From Pseudochelatococcus lubricantis (GTDB taxonomy: Bacteria; Pseudomonadota; Alphaproteobacteria; Rhizobiales; Beijerinckiaceae), in NCBI RefSeq assembly GCF_011762225.1, contig NZ_JAASQI010000005.1:62001-126000 (forward strand): DNA of 64,000 nucleotides. Direction: 5' to 3'. The position numbers and the translations under genes were made by a program. The notes under the pieces were generated by a model. The model was given only the letters and a program-made list of their open reading frames with translations. It was not told where the DNA came from and did no database searches. Positions 8,811-17,728 of the stretch are shown one piece after another (the first letter of the stretch is position 1; each line of letters opens with the position of its first letter).

Positions 8811-10372
8811 TGCTGCTTGAATGGATGGCGGACCCCGCCGCCTGGGCCGGCCTTGCGACTCTGGTGGTGCTCGAAGTCGTTCTCGGCATCGATAACCTCG
8901 TCTTCATCGCTATTCTGGCGGACAAGCTACCGCCGCACCAGCGCAACAAGGCGCGCGTCATCGGCCTGACGCTCGCACTCGTCATGCGGTTGCTGCTGCT
9001 CGCCTCCATTTCGTGGATCGTGACGCTGACCGAACCGGTCTTCACGGTGCTCGGCGCGGAAATCTCGTGGCGCGACGTGATCCTGATCGGCGGTGGCGCC
9101 TTCCTGCTGTTCAAGGGCACGACGGAGCTGCACGAGCGGCTCGAAGGCCACAACGGCGCGAAGGAGTCCGGCGGCGCCTATGCCGTGTTCTGGCACGTCA
9201 TCGCCCAGATCGTGGTGCTCGACGCCGTATTTTCGCTCGATTCGGTGATCACCGCCGTGGGCATGGTCAAGGACCTGTCGGTGATGATGATCGCCGTCGT
9301 CATCGCGGTGGGCGTGATGATGGTGGCGAGCAAGCCGCTGATGGCCTTCGTCAGCCGCCACCCGACCGTGGTGATCCTCTGCCTCGGCTTCCTGCTGATG
9401 ATCGGCTTCAGCCTCATCGTCGAGGGGCTCGGCTATCACATTCCGAAGGGCTACCTCTACGCCGCCATCGGCTTCTCCATCCTCGTGGAAGCCGCGAACC
9501 AGGTGGGGCGGCGCAATGTGCGCCGGCGCGTGAGCAGTGTCGACCTGCGCGACCGCACGGCGCGCGCCGTGCTGCGCATCCTGCGCGGCGGCAAGGATGC
9601 GCCCGAGGCTTCCGAAGAGGTGGCCGCCATCATTTCCACCGGCGGCGCGGAGACTGTGTTCACGCCGGCGGAAAGCAGCATGATCGAACGGGTGCTCACG
9701 CTCGGCGAGCGTAGCGTGCGCTCGATCATGGTGCCGCGCGTCGACACCATCTGGCTCGACATCAACGACGACCCGGATGTGGTGCTGGAGGAGGTCCGCC
9801 AGAGCGGGCGCTCGCGCTTTCCCGTCTGCCGCGGCGATGTCGACGACGTGATCGGCGTGGTGCATGCGAAGGACCTGCTCGACCAGCAGCGGCGCAACGG
9901 GCGCATCGATCTGGAAGGCGCGGTACGCACGCCGCTCTACGTCAGTGACACGATGCCGGTCATCCGGCTGCTCGACAGCTTCAAAACCTCCAACGTCCAC
10001 ATGGCCATCGTCGTCGACGAGCACGGCACGTTCGAGGGCGTGGTGACGCCGACCGACGTGCTGATCGCCATCGCCGGCGACCTGCCGGAACTCGCTGGCG
10101 AGGAAAAGCCCGAGGCGGTGCGCCGCGCCGATGGCGCCTGGGTGCTCGACGGCCGCATGGCCATCGACGAGGTCGAACGCACGCTGTCGCTGGAGGACAT
10201 GGATGAGGAAGGCGATTTCACCACGCTCGCCGGATTCATGCTGGCGCATCTCGGCCATCTGCCGGAGGCGGGCGAGGCCTTTTTCTGGCACGGCTGGCGG
10301 TTCGAGGTCGCGGACATGGACGGGCGGCGCATCGGCAGCGTCGTCGCCGACACCGCCCGTGTCGCGGCGTAG
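8810..10372 (+). CDS. TerC-family membrane protein with CBS pair and CorC/HlyC domain
   Basis: A 520-residue protein of three parts. Residues 1-225 form the TerC membrane domain with its conserved acidic signatures in membrane helices (GIDN near 27 and FSLDSVI near 143). Residues about 300-420 form a CBS domain pair ([11 protein letters not shown], then [16 protein letters not shown]). The last 75 residues are the CorC_HlyC transporter-associated domain. TerC proteins are linked to manganese export and to metallation of secreted proteins; this E. coli YoaE/YegH-type architecture is less studied. It stands alone, with a small gap before ugd. Confidence 0.93.
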   Translation: MLLEWMADPAAWAGLATLVVLEVVLGIDNLVFIAILADKLPPHQRNKARVIGLTLALVMRLLLLASISWIVTLTEPVFTVLGAEISWRDVILIGGGAFLLFKGTTELHERLEGHNGAKESGGAYAVFWHVIAQIVVLDAVFSLDSVITAVGMVKDLSVMMIAVVIAVGVMMVASKPLMAFVSRHPTVVILCLGFLLMIGFSLIVEGLGYHIPKGYLYAAIGFSILVEAANQVGRRNVRRRVSSVDLRDRTARAVLRILRGGKDAPEASEEVAAIISTGGAETVFTPAESSMIERVLTLGERSVRSIMVPRVDTIWLDINDDPDVVLEEVRQSGRSRFPVCRGDVDDVIGVVHAKDLLDQQRRNGRIDLEGAVRTPLYVSDTMPVIRLLDSFKTSNVHMAIVVDEHGTFEGVVTPTDVLIAIAGDLPELAGEEKPEAVRRADGAWVLDGRMAIDEVERTLSLEDMDEEGDFTTLAGFMLAHLGHLPEAGEAFFWHGWRFEVADMDGRRIGSVVADTARVAA

Positions 10373-10399
10373 GTATCATCCTGACGTCAGGAGTTTGTC

Positions 10400-11716
10400 A
10401 TGCGTGTAACGATGATCGGCGCCGGCTATGTCGGCCTTGTTTCCGGGGCGTGCTTCGCCGATTTCGGGCACGTCGTCACTTGTGTCGACAAGGACCCGGC
10501 CAAGATCGCCGCGCTCGAAAAAGGCGATATCCCGATCTACGAGCCGGGCCTCGCCGATCTCGTCGCCAACAACGTGCAGGCCGGTCGGCTGTTCTTCGCC
10601 ACCGGGCAGACGGAAGCCGTGCGTTCCGCCGATGTGGTGTTCATCGCGGTCGGGACGCCCTCGCGGCGCGGTGACGGGCATGCGGACCTGTCATACGTCC
10701 ATCAGGCGGCGCGCGAGATCGCGGAGGCCATGGACGGCTATACGGTCGTGGTGACGAAATCCACGGTGCCGGTCGGCACGGGCGACGCCGTGGAGGCTAT
10801 CATCCGCGAGGTGCGGCCAGACGCCGATTTCGCCGTCGTTTCCAATCCGGAGTTTCTGCGCGAGGGCGCGGCCATCACCGACTTCAAGCGGCCGGATCGC
10901 ATCGTCGTCGGCACCGAGGACGAGCGTGCCGGCGAGGTAATGCGCGCGCTCTACCGGCCGCTCTACCTGAACCAGTCGCCGCTCATCATCACCAACCGTC
11001 GCACGGCGGAGCTGATCAAGTACGCCGCCAACGCCTTTCTGGCCACCAAGATCACCTTCATCAACGAGATCGCCGACCTGTGCGAGAAGGTCGGCGCGAA
11101 CGTGCAGGAGGTGGCGCGCGGCATAGGGCTCGACAACCGGATCGGCTCGAAGTTCCTGCACGCCGGGCCGGGCTATGGCGGCTCCTGCTTCCCCAAGGAC
11201 ACGCTGGCGCTGGTGAAGATTGCGCAGGATGCGGATTCGCCCGTGCGGATCGTGGAGACGGTCGCGGCGGTGAACGAGGTGCGCAAGCGCGCCATGGGCC
11301 GCAAGGTGATCGCTGCCTGCGGCGGCAGCGTCAGCGGCAAGACCGTCGCCGTGCTCGGCCTTACCTTCAAGCCCAACACGGACGACATGCGCGAGGCGCC
11401 GTCGATCGCCATTATTCGCGCCCTGCAGGACGCCGGTGCCAGCATCCGCGCCTACGATCCCGAGGGCATCGAGCAGGCGAAGACCGTGCTCGACGACGTG
11501 GCCTATGCCGACAACGTCTACACAGCCATAGAGGGTGCGGACGCGCTCGTCATCATCACGGAATGGGACGCCTTCCGCGCGCTCGATCTCGACCGCGTCA
11601 GGGCGCTTCTGAAAACGCCGGTGGTCGTCGATCTCCGTAACATCTATCCGCCGCAGGACCTGCTCGTGCGCGGCTTTACGTATGTCAGCGTCGGCCGCCC
11701 GGAGGAGCTGTACTGA
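10400..11716 (+). CDS. ugd: UDP-glucose 6-dehydrogenase
   Basis: A 438-residue enzyme that oxidises UDP-glucose to UDP-glucuronate with two NAD+, supplying uronic acid for surface polysaccharides. The N-terminal Rossmann fold has GAGYVGL at residues 7-13. The catalytic Cys263 lies in GPGYGGSCFPKD. The C-terminal UDP-binding domain follows (about 310-430). Length and motifs match the family without gaps. It is preceded by a GTCAGGAG site eight bases before the ATG and followed by a good hairpin. Its polysaccharide partners are not in this window. Confidence 0.97.
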   Translation: MRVTMIGAGYVGLVSGACFADFGHVVTCVDKDPAKIAALEKGDIPIYEPGLADLVANNVQAGRLFFATGQTEAVRSADVVFIAVGTPSRRGDGHADLSYVHQAAREIAEAMDGYTVVVTKSTVPVGTGDAVEAIIREVRPDADFAVVSNPEFLREGAAITDFKRPDRIVVGTEDERAGEVMRALYRPLYLNQSPLIITNRRTAELIKYAANAFLATKITFINEIADLCEKVGANVQEVARGIGLDNRIGSKFLHAGPGYGGSCFPKDTLALVKIAQDADSPVRIVETVAAVNEVRKRAMGRKVIAACGGSVSGKTVAVLGLTFKPNTDDMREAPSIAIIRALQDAGASIRAYDPEGIEQAKTVLDDVAYADNVYTAIEGADALVIITEWDAFRALDLDRVRALLKTPVVVDLRNIYPPQDLLVRGFTYVSVGRPEELY

Positions 11717-11740
11717 GGCGGCGAACCGGAAGCAGCCGGG

Positions 11741-11773
11741 GCGGCAGGCATGAAGCCGGAATCATGCCGCCGC
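11741..11773 (+). terminator. Hairpin terminator after ugd
   Basis: A stem of seven plus five base pairs with one bulged A and an eight-base loop, starting 24 bases after the ugd stop. A short pyrimidine run (TCTTGTCC) follows, consistent with intrinsic termination. Confidence 0.55.
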
Positions 11774-11852
11774 TCTTGTCCGCCGGACGGAATCATGTGA
11801 TCGATGAAAATTCGTTTCAGATGATAGAGTCGCAGGCCATCCGGAGAGCGTC

Positions 11853-12350
11853 ATGAGTCTTGAATCCGTCCGTGCCTTTCTGGCCGAACGCGCGCCGGAT
11901 GTCGAAATCCTGGAACTCGCCGTCAGCACAGCGACCGTTGCCCTCGCCGCGGAGGCGCATGGCGTCGAACCCGGCCGGATTGCCAAGACACTGTCGCTGC
12001 GCTTCGGCGAGAAGGTGGTGCTGATTGTCGCGCGCGGCGATGCTCGCCTCGATAACCGGAAACTGAAGACGGCCTTCGGCGTCAAGGCGAAGATGCTCGG
12101 CCCGGACGAGGTGCTGGAGCTGACGGGCCATCCGGTCGGCGGCGTCTGCCCCTTCGGTCTCGCTACTCCCTTGCCGGTCTATTGCGACGTGTCGCTCCGG
12201 GCTTTCGACGAGGTGGTGCCGGCGGCGGGCTCCGTTCACTCGGCGGTGCGCATCAATACGCTGCGCATGGCGGAAATCGTCGGGGCTACGTGGGTGGACG
12301 TGTGCCAGGAACTGGTTCAGGAGGCGGTTCACGTCGCGGAAACGGCGTGA
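11853..12350 (+). CDS. YbaK/EbsC-family aminoacyl-tRNA deacylase
   Basis: A 165-residue single-domain protein. It has the family's hallmarks: an N-terminal GVEPGRIAKTLSLRFGEKVVLIVARGDARLD-type core with the conserved Lys near residue 45, and a GHPVGGVCPFGL loop near 90-101. Relatives hydrolyse mischarged tRNAs (for example Cys-tRNA-Pro) or act as stand-alone editing factors. It has its own upstream region after the ugd terminator and converges with the HNH nuclease gene. Confidence 0.92.
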   Translation: MSLESVRAFLAERAPDVEILELAVSTATVALAAEAHGVEPGRIAKTLSLRFGEKVVLIVARGDARLDNRKLKTAFGVKAKMLGPDEVLELTGHPVGGVCPFGLATPLPVYCDVSLRAFDEVVPAAGSVHSAVRINTLRMAEIVGATWVDVCQELVQEAVHVAETA

Positions 12351-12365
12351 GCGCGCGTCTCGCTG

Positions 12366-12935
12366 TCAGGGCTCCAGTTCCACATCCCAATAGAGATAGT
12401 CGAGCCAGCTTTCGTGCAGGTAGTTAGGGGGAAACTGGCGGCCGTTCTGATGGAGATCGTGGACGGAGGGGGCGTAGGGCATCTGCGTCGGCCACATGTC
12501 GATCTCGCGGGGCATGCGGTTGCCTTTGCGCAGATTGCAGGGGGAGCACGCGGTGACCACGTTTTCCCAGGTCGTCTGCCCGCCCTTGGAGCGGGGAATC
12601 AGGTGATCGAAGGTAAGGTCCTCGCGGGAGCCGCAGTACTGGCAGGAAAACCGGTCTCGCAGGAAAACGTTGAAGCGGGTGAAGGCCGGATGACGCGAGG
12701 GCTGAACATAGGTTTTGAGGGAAACGACGGAGGGAAGGCGCATCTCGAAAGTGGGACTTCGCACCGCCGTATCATACTCCGAGACGATATTTACCCTGTC
12801 GAGAAACACCGCCTTGATTGCATCCTGCCAACTCCAGAGAGAAAGCGGATAGTAGCTCAACGGCCGGAAATCAGCGTTGAGGACAAGCGCCGGACAGGCT
12901 TCCGGCGTAACGGGAAGTGGGACGTGGACCGTCAC
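12366..12935 (-). CDS. HNH endonuclease
   Basis: A protein of about 189 residues. The HNH core is plain: a CQYC zinc knuckle, then DHLIPRSKGGQTTWENVV and a second ACSPCNLRKGNR knuckle, covering about residues 97-150. Closely related proteins of this length are common single-copy genes in alphaproteobacteria; their role is not established, with DNA repair and restriction both possible. I chose a GTG at 12935, preceded by GGAGACGGCAAG, over the longer GTG start at 12995, whose extra 20 residues look non-conserved. No restriction or phage genes adjoin it. Confidence 0.88.
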   Translation of the reverse strand: MTVHVPLPVTPEACPALVLNADFRPLSYYPLSLWSWQDAIKAVFLDRVNIVSEYDTAVRSPTFEMRLPSVVSLKTYVQPSRHPAFTRFNVFLRDRFSCQYCGSREDLTFDHLIPRSKGGQTTWENVVTACSPCNLRKGNRMPREIDMWPTQMPYAPSVHDLHQNGRQFPPNYLHESWLDYLYWDVELEP

Positions 12936-13304
12936 CTTGCCGTCTCCGTATGTCCCTGATGGGTTTCCAAAAAACAGACTATTCTGCTTCGGCACGGATA
13001 TTCTACAGCCCTTGTGACGTTGATGTGAAGGTTATTTGTTCCGTTTGTGGAGGAAACGTCACATCCGGAGTAACCTTTTTTATCTGTTGAACAAACGGGT
13101 GCCGCAAATCGCCTTCTGAACGCAGGTTGCGCGTGTCTTTCCACGATTGCGGCCGCCGTCGCCGTGGCGGAGCATGCGGCATGCGAATCGGGAAGGGAGC
13201 GCTGCGGCGGCGGGTGTTTCCTCAGCCCCGGGTTCATGGCATAGAGGGGGCCGACGGGCCTGTTCGATGTGTCGCGCCGCGTCGAATGTCCGGGAGCCCG
13301 TTTC

Positions 13305-14198
13305 TTGAGCGTATCATCTCAGTTCGCAGAACCCGCGCATCCGTGGCGCTTTTCCGTGCCGGAACTGGTGCTGGTGCTGATCACCGTCGTCTGGGGCACG
13401 ACGTTCCTCATTGTCCAGCACGCGCTGACGGTCACGGGGCCGTTCTTTTTCGTCGGCCTGCGCTTCGCCACCGCCGCCCTCCTGCTGGGTGTAACGGCGA
13501 CGCGCACGATGGCGGGCGTCACCTGGCTCGACCTGCGCGCCGGCAGCCTGATCGGCGTGGTGCTGATGCTGGGCTATTCGCTGCAGACGGTGGGGCTGAA
13601 GACGATCCCCAGCAGCCAGTCGGCGTTCATCACCGCACTCTATGTGCCGTTCGTGCCGCTGCTGCAGCTCTTCTTCCTGCGCCGCGTGCCGCAGCCGATG
13701 GCATGGATCGGCGTCGTGCTCGCGTTCACGGGCCTTGTCCTGCTCGCCGGTCCGGAGGGGGCGAGCATCAGCTTCGAGGTGGGCGAACTGTGGACGCTGG
13801 CATCGGCGGTCGCGATCGCGGGCGAGATCATCCTGATCGGCGCCTTCGCCGGCAAGGCGCATGCGCGGCGGGTGACGGTGGTGCAGCTTGGCGTGGCGTC
13901 GCTGCTGAGCTTCGCCGCGATGATTCCCGCTGGCGAGAGCATACCGCCGTTCTCGTGGCTTCTGGTTGCCACCGCCGTGGGGCTGGGTCTCGCGAGCGCG
14001 CTGATCCAGTTTGCGATGAACTGGGCGCAACGTACCGTCTCGCCCACACGCGCCACGCTGATCTACGCGGGCGAGCCGGTCTGGGCCGGGATATTCGGCC
14101 GGATCGCCGGCGAGAGGCTCGGGCCGATCGCCATTCTCGGTGCCGCGCTGATCGTGCTCGGCGTTCTCGTCAGCGAATTGCGGTGGAAAAGGCGATAG
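13305..14198 (+). CDS. EamA-family (DMT superfamily) transporter
   Basis: An inner-membrane protein of about 297 residues with ten hydrophobic segments forming two EamA repeats (PELVLVLITVVWGTTFLIV at the start and an ALIQFAMNWAQRTVSPTRATLIYAGEPVWAGIFG stretch in the second repeat). Members export amino acids, metabolites or drugs; the substrate cannot be predicted. I favour the TTG at 13305 with GGGAG eight bases upstream; a GTG at 13269 in the same frame would add 12 residues. It converges with ddl across a 42-base gap holding a hairpin. Confidence 0.9.
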   Translation: MSVSSQFAEPAHPWRFSVPELVLVLITVVWGTTFLIVQHALTVTGPFFFVGLRFATAALLLGVTATRTMAGVTWLDLRAGSLIGVVLMLGYSLQTVGLKTIPSSQSAFITALYVPFVPLLQLFFLRRVPQPMAWIGVVLAFTGLVLLAGPEGASISFEVGELWTLASAVAIAGEIILIGAFAGKAHARRVTVVQLGVASLLSFAAMIPAGESIPPFSWLLVATAVGLGLASALIQFAMNWAQRTVSPTRATLIYAGEPVWAGIFGRIAGERLGPIAILGAALIVLGVLVSELRWKRR

Positions 14199-14207
14199 GC
14201 CGTCGCA

Positions 14208-14226
14208 GGGCAGGGCGGGCCTGCCC
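14208..14226. terminator. Hairpin between convergent EamA and ddl genes
   Basis: Perfect seven-base arms GGGCAGG and CCTGCCC with a five-base loop, placed between two converging genes. It could serve both strands, though neither side has a T-run. Confidence 0.45.
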
Positions 14227-14240
14227 GTGACAGCCCGCGC

Positions 14241-15164
14241 TCAGTCGTGCCGCGCGATGGTGACCAGCCTCTCGACGAGGTCGGAGAAGTCCATGCCGAC
14301 ATGCCGCGCCTGCTCGGGCGCGAGGCTGAGCGGCGTCATGCCCGGCTGGGTATTGGTTTCCAGAATGTAGAGGCCGCCGGCTGTGCCGGCCTCCGGGCGG
14401 TCGTCGTAGCGGAAATCGGAGCGGCTGAGGCTGCGGCATCCCAACGCTTCGTGGGCGATCTCGGCCCAGCGCATCGCCTGCTGCGTGATCTCGTCCGGCA
14501 CCGGCGCGGGGACGATGTGCTGCGTGCGGCCTTCCGTGTACTTGGCTTCGTAATCGTAGAACCCCTCGCCGGTGCGCAGTTCCGTGACGGCGAACGCCTT
14601 GCCCTCAAGCACGGCGACGGTCAACTCGCGCCCCTCGATGAAGCTCTCGACCAGCACGTGATCGCCGTAGGCCCAGTCCTCCTCGGAGGCGATGAGGTTG
14701 TCGCCGCTCGTGACGATGCGCACGCCCTTCGACGAACCTTCGGCCACGGGCTTGATGACGTAGGGCAGGGCCAACGGATGGCCGTTGCGGAAGTCCTCGC
14801 GGGTGCAAAGCCTGCCCGCAGCGCAGCGCAGGCCGACGCGGGCGAAAATGTCGCGCGCCAGCGCCTTGTTCATGGCGAGCGCCGAAGCGAGCAGGCCGGA
14901 ATGCGTGTAAGGCACGCGCATCAGATCGAGCAGGCCCTGGATGGAACCGTCCTCGCCCCAGCGCCCGTGCAGCGCGTTGAAGACGACGTCGCGGGCGGGA
15001 TCGAGCGCGTTGACGAGCGCCGGGATGCCATCGGCGGGATCGATGAGGACGACGTCGTGCCCACGTTGGCGCAGCGCCTGCGCGCAGGCGCGCCCGCTGA
15101 CCAGCGACACCTCGCGCTCGGCGGAAAAGCCGCCATAGAGCACCACGATCCGTTTGTCCGACAT
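14241..15164 (-). CDS. ddl: D-alanine--D-alanine ligase
   Basis: A 307-residue ATP-grasp enzyme that joins two D-alanines for peptidoglycan precursors. The N-terminus shows VLYGGFSAEREVSL-type substrate-binding residues, then HGRWGEDGSIQG near 87 and KPVAEGSSKGV near 140; the C-terminal ETNTQPGMTPLSL motif carries metal- and substrate-binding residues. It is set apart from the murein cluster that often holds ddlB, suggesting a DdlA-type stand-alone copy. Transcription starts in a 364-base gap shared with the divergent kbp. Confidence 0.95.
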   Translation of the reverse strand: MSDKRIVVLYGGFSAEREVSLVSGRACAQALRQRGHDVVLIDPADGIPALVNALDPARDVVFNALHGRWGEDGSIQGLLDLMRVPYTHSGLLASALAMNKALARDIFARVGLRCAAGRLCTREDFRNGHPLALPYVIKPVAEGSSKGVRIVTSGDNLIASEEDWAYGDHVLVESFIEGRELTVAVLEGKAFAVTELRTGEGFYDYEAKYTEGRTQHIVPAPVPDEITQQAMRWAEIAHEALGCRSLSRSDFRYDDRPEAGTAGGLYILETNTQPGMTPLSLAPEQARHVGMDFSDLVERLVTIARHD

Positions 15165-15528
15165 TGGCGTTTCATCCGATTGTTGAAAGGGCGAAAGAGA
15201 TGGTTGCGCCGCGCGCCGGCGGCAACCGGCCGCACACGGCGAACGCCTTGATTATCCCGCGCAATGGTAAACAATTTTTCATTCCGCGCGCGGGTTTCAG
15301 CGGTCCGCTATTCCCGGCGCCTCGCCCGCGTGGGTCTGCCTGTCCGGCGTGTGATTTCTGTATCAGGTGGAAATATACCGTTATCGTCGATTGAGATTGG
15401 CGTCTCTCTTGTTATTGTGTCGCGCGGTCCCTCCGATATCATCAGCATGATCGCTGACGCGGGGTGCGTTGAAATCCGCTGTGCGGCCGGTAGCGTATGC
15501 AACTTATTCAACCGACGAGGTGACAATC
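15165..15528. other. Intergenic region between ddl and kbp (364 bases)
   Basis: A divergent promoter region, more AT-rich than its surroundings near 15260-15290 and 15370-15420. I found no convincing reading frame, tRNA or known riboswitch. A CGACGAGGTGAC ribosome site precedes kbp at 15513-15524. Confidence 0.5.
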
Positions 15529-15975
15529 ATGGGTTTGCTGAGCTTCATCAAGGGTGCGGGTGAAAAGCTGTTCGGCGCGAGCGAGGCCCAGGCGGCCACC
15601 GCCGATGACCTCAAGAAGGAAGTTGAGAAGCACGGCTTCAACGCCGAGGGCCTCGACATCCAGGTGGATGGCGACAAGGTCACCGTGAAGGGCAACGCAA
15701 CCTCCACCGAGGAGGCCGAGAAGATTGCGCTCGCGCTCGGCAACACGCTGGGCGTGGCCGCCGTCGAGAACGAACTCAAGGTCGACAGCCCGGCCGCTGA
15801 CGCTGCGTTCTACACGGTCGTGAAGGGCGACACGCTCTGGAAGATCGCCGAACACCACTACGGTGCCGGCAAGGGTGGCAAGTACGAGGTGATCTTCGAC
15901 GCCAACAAGCCGCTGCTGAGCCATCCCGACAAGATCTACCCCGGCCAGGTGCTGCGCATTCCCCCGCTGGACTGA
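15529..15975 (+). CDS. kbp: Potassium-binding protein Kbp (BON plus LysM)
   Basis: A 148-residue protein closely matching E. coli Kbp/YgaU (149 residues) along its length: an MGLLSFIKGAGEKLFG opening, a BON domain at about 28-88, and a C-terminal LysM domain (FYTVVKGDTLWKIAEHHYG to IYPGQVLRIP). E. coli Kbp is a cytoplasmic K+ sensor needed for normal growth in high potassium. I chose the ATG at 15529 rather than an upstream frame extension because of this match and a GAGGTGAC site. The nearby Mrp/Pha antiporter operon suggests a local ion-homeostasis grouping. Confidence 0.93.
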   Translation: MGLLSFIKGAGEKLFGASEAQAATADDLKKEVEKHGFNAEGLDIQVDGDKVTVKGNATSTEEAEKIALALGNTLGVAAVENELKVDSPAADAAFYTVVKGDTLWKIAEHHYGAGKGGKYEVIFDANKPLLSHPDKIYPGQVLRIPPLD

Positions 15976-16063
15976 TTCCAGTCGCCGCCGATCCTGCTTG
16001 TCATGGTGTCTGGCGTGATCCACCATGGGCCGGTTGTCGTCATCACACGCTTCCGGAATTGAC

Positions 16064-16366
16064 ATGACCGATCTGCCAGACACTGGGGCCGGGCCCCGCC
16101 CGAGCGTCATCATCACCTACTGCACGCAGTGCCAATGGCTGCTGCGTGCGGCGTGGATGGCGCAGGAACTGCTTTCCACCTTCTCGACCGACCTCGCGCA
16201 GGTGGCGCTCGCGCCCGGGACGGGAGGCGTGTTCCGCATCGACTATGACGGCGAGACGATTTGGGAGCGCAAGCGCGACGGCGGTTTTCCCGATGTAAAG
16301 ACGCTCAAGCAGAGGGTGCGCGACCGGCTCGATCCCGCGCGCAGCCTCGGCCATATCGACAATTAA
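16064..16366 (+). CDS. Rdx-family (SelT/SelW/SelH-like) selenoprotein homologue, Cys form
   Basis: A 100-residue thioredoxin-like protein. The Cys20-Thr-Gln-Cys23 redox motif sits in a VIITYCTQCQWLLRA context typical of the Rdx family, followed by GGVFRIDYDGETIWERKRDGGFPD. The usual selenocysteine position is a plain cysteine. Bacterial members are small redox proteins of unknown substrate. An ATG at 16025 in frame would add 13 residues; I chose 16064 to match the family. It lies between kbp and a DUF1269 gene, all on one strand. Confidence 0.88.
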   Translation: MTDLPDTGAGPRPSVIITYCTQCQWLLRAAWMAQELLSTFSTDLAQVALAPGTGGVFRIDYDGETIWERKRDGGFPDVKTLKQRVRDRLDPARSLGHIDN

Positions 16367-16396
16367 CTTTTTGCCCCTCATCGAACGGAGTTCATC

Positions 16397-16951
16397 ATGA
16401 GCGATCTCATCTTTATCGCCTTCCCGACCGAAGAAAAGGCCGTGGAAGTGCGCAAGCGCCTGCTGGAGCTTCAGCAGGAATATCTCATCGAGCTTGGCGA
16501 CGCGGTCATCGCCGTCAAGGAAGCGGACGGCAATATCCGCCTCAACCAGCTGCTGAACCTCACCGCCACGGGCGCCGTCTCCGGCGCGCTGTGGGGTGCG
16601 CTGGTCGGCCTCATCTTCCTCAACCCGCTGCTCGGCACCGCCGTCGGCGCGGGTGCCGGCGCGCTCAGCGGCAAGCTGACCGATGTCGGTATCAATGACG
16701 AATTCATGAAGGAAGCGGCCCAGGCGCTTCAGCCGGGCACCGCTGGCCTGTTCCTGCTGGTCCGCAAGGTCACGGGCGACAAGGTGCTGAAGGAGTTCGA
16801 GGGCGTTGGCGGCACGGTGGTTTCCACCTCGCTCGACGAGGAGAAGGAAACGGCGCTGCGCCAGGCACTGGCCGGCCATGTAGCGGCCACGCCGGTGGAC
16901 CAGACGCAGGACACGGCCGACAAGCCTGCCGAAGGCGGCGCCACGAGCTGA
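16397..16951 (+). CDS. DUF1269 domain membrane-associated protein
   Basis: A 184-residue protein. An N-terminal alpha/beta segment (IFIAFPTEEKAVEVRKRLLEL) leads into a glycine/alanine-rich hydrophobic hairpin at about 55-95, then a second soluble segment with GTAGLFLLVRKVTGDKVL and an acidic C-terminus. This is the DUF1269 family, often linked with stress response, without a known activity. A CGGAG site precedes the ATG. It is followed by a perfect hairpin facing the Mrp operon. Confidence 0.88.
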   Translation: MSDLIFIAFPTEEKAVEVRKRLLELQQEYLIELGDAVIAVKEADGNIRLNQLLNLTATGAVSGALWGALVGLIFLNPLLGTAVGAGAGALSGKLTDVGINDEFMKEAAQALQPGTAGLFLLVRKVTGDKVLKEFEGVGGTVVSTSLDEEKETALRQALAGHVAATPVDQTQDTADKPAEGGATS

Positions 16952-16983
16952 ACGGATTGGAGCCGACGGGGATTGGGATCTGT

Positions 16984-17015
16984 CCTGTTTATGTTGAAAC
17001 AGGACAGATTCTAGC
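16984..17015. terminator. Perfect 13-bp hairpin between DUF1269 and mrpG
   Basis: Arms ATCTGTCCTGTTT and its exact complement surround a six-base loop. It lies between two converging genes and may end both transcripts. Confidence 0.6.
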
Positions 17016-17018
17016 GAC

Positions 17019-17423
17019 TCAATCCTGCTGAACGGCGGCGTCCGGGGCACTCTGCTTCCCGGGCGTCGGATTGCCTTCCGGCACGTTATCGTTGCCCTCC
17101 ACCCTGTCGCGATAGAGCGCGGATCGCACCAGCAGCATGAAGCCGACCGGGGTCGTGATCGTCAGGAACACGGCAATCAGGATTTCGTGCACCGACAGCC
17201 GCCCGCGCAACACGGAAAAGCAGATCATCGACCCCACCAGAATGAAGCCGGTGCCGAGCGTCGAGCCGAGCGTGGGCGCATGGACGCGCTCGTAGAAGGT
17301 CTTGAGTCGCAGCAGTCCTACCGAGCCCGTCAGCGTCAGGAACGCGCCCATGAAGACGCAGAAGGCGGTGAGCAACGCCGCCCACGGGGGCAGGTTCTCG
17401 AAGGCGAGTTCGATGTCGATCAT
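17019..17423 (-). CDS. mrpG: Mrp/Pha cation:proton antiporter subunit G
   Basis: A 134-residue small subunit with three membrane helices (FCVFMGAFLTLTGSVGLLRLK, then LGTGFILVGSMICFSVLRG and an ITTPVGFMLLVRSAL helix), the MnhG/PhaG family. It ends with a polar tail of about 30 residues. It overlaps mrpF by four bases and is the last gene of the operon. The complex exchanges Na+ or K+ for protons across the inner membrane. Confidence 0.94.
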   Translation of the reverse strand: MIDIELAFENLPPWAALLTAFCVFMGAFLTLTGSVGLLRLKTFYERVHAPTLGSTLGTGFILVGSMICFSVLRGRLSVHEILIAVFLTITTPVGFMLLVRSALYRDRVEGNDNVPEGNPTPGKQSAPDAAVQQD

Positions 17424-17728
17424 TCGATCACCTCGCCCCGCATCAGGAATTTCGACAGCGCCACCGTGCCGGTGAAGCCGAGCAGGCCGATGATCAGCGC
17501 CACCTCGAAATAGATCGTGCTGGCCACGCGGATGCCGTAGGTCAGCAGCAGCAGCATCGCGTTGACGTAGAAGGTGTCGAGGCCAAGCACGCGGTCCTGC
17601 GCGCGGGGGCCAAGAATCAGCCGGTAGGCCGCGCAGGCCATCGCCAGCCCCAGAAAGAGCTGCGCGATGAACAGCGACCAGTCGAGCACCACGAACGGCC
17701 AGTCGGCGGGAAGGAAGGACGCGCTCAT
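17420..17728 (-). CDS. mrpF: Mrp/Pha cation:proton antiporter subunit F
   Basis: A 102-residue subunit with three helices and the MrpF signature ACAAYRLILGPRAQDRVLGLDTFYVNAM. The ATG at 17728 overlaps the mrpE stop (ATGA); the open frame extends upstream but without homology. MrpF sits with MrpE and MrpG around the MrpA-D core. Confidence 0.94.
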   Translation of the reverse strand: MSASFLPADWPFVVLDWSLFIAQLFLGLAMACAAYRLILGPRAQDRVLGLDTFYVNAMLLLLTYGIRVASTIYFEVALIIGLLGFTGTVALSKFLMRGEVIE

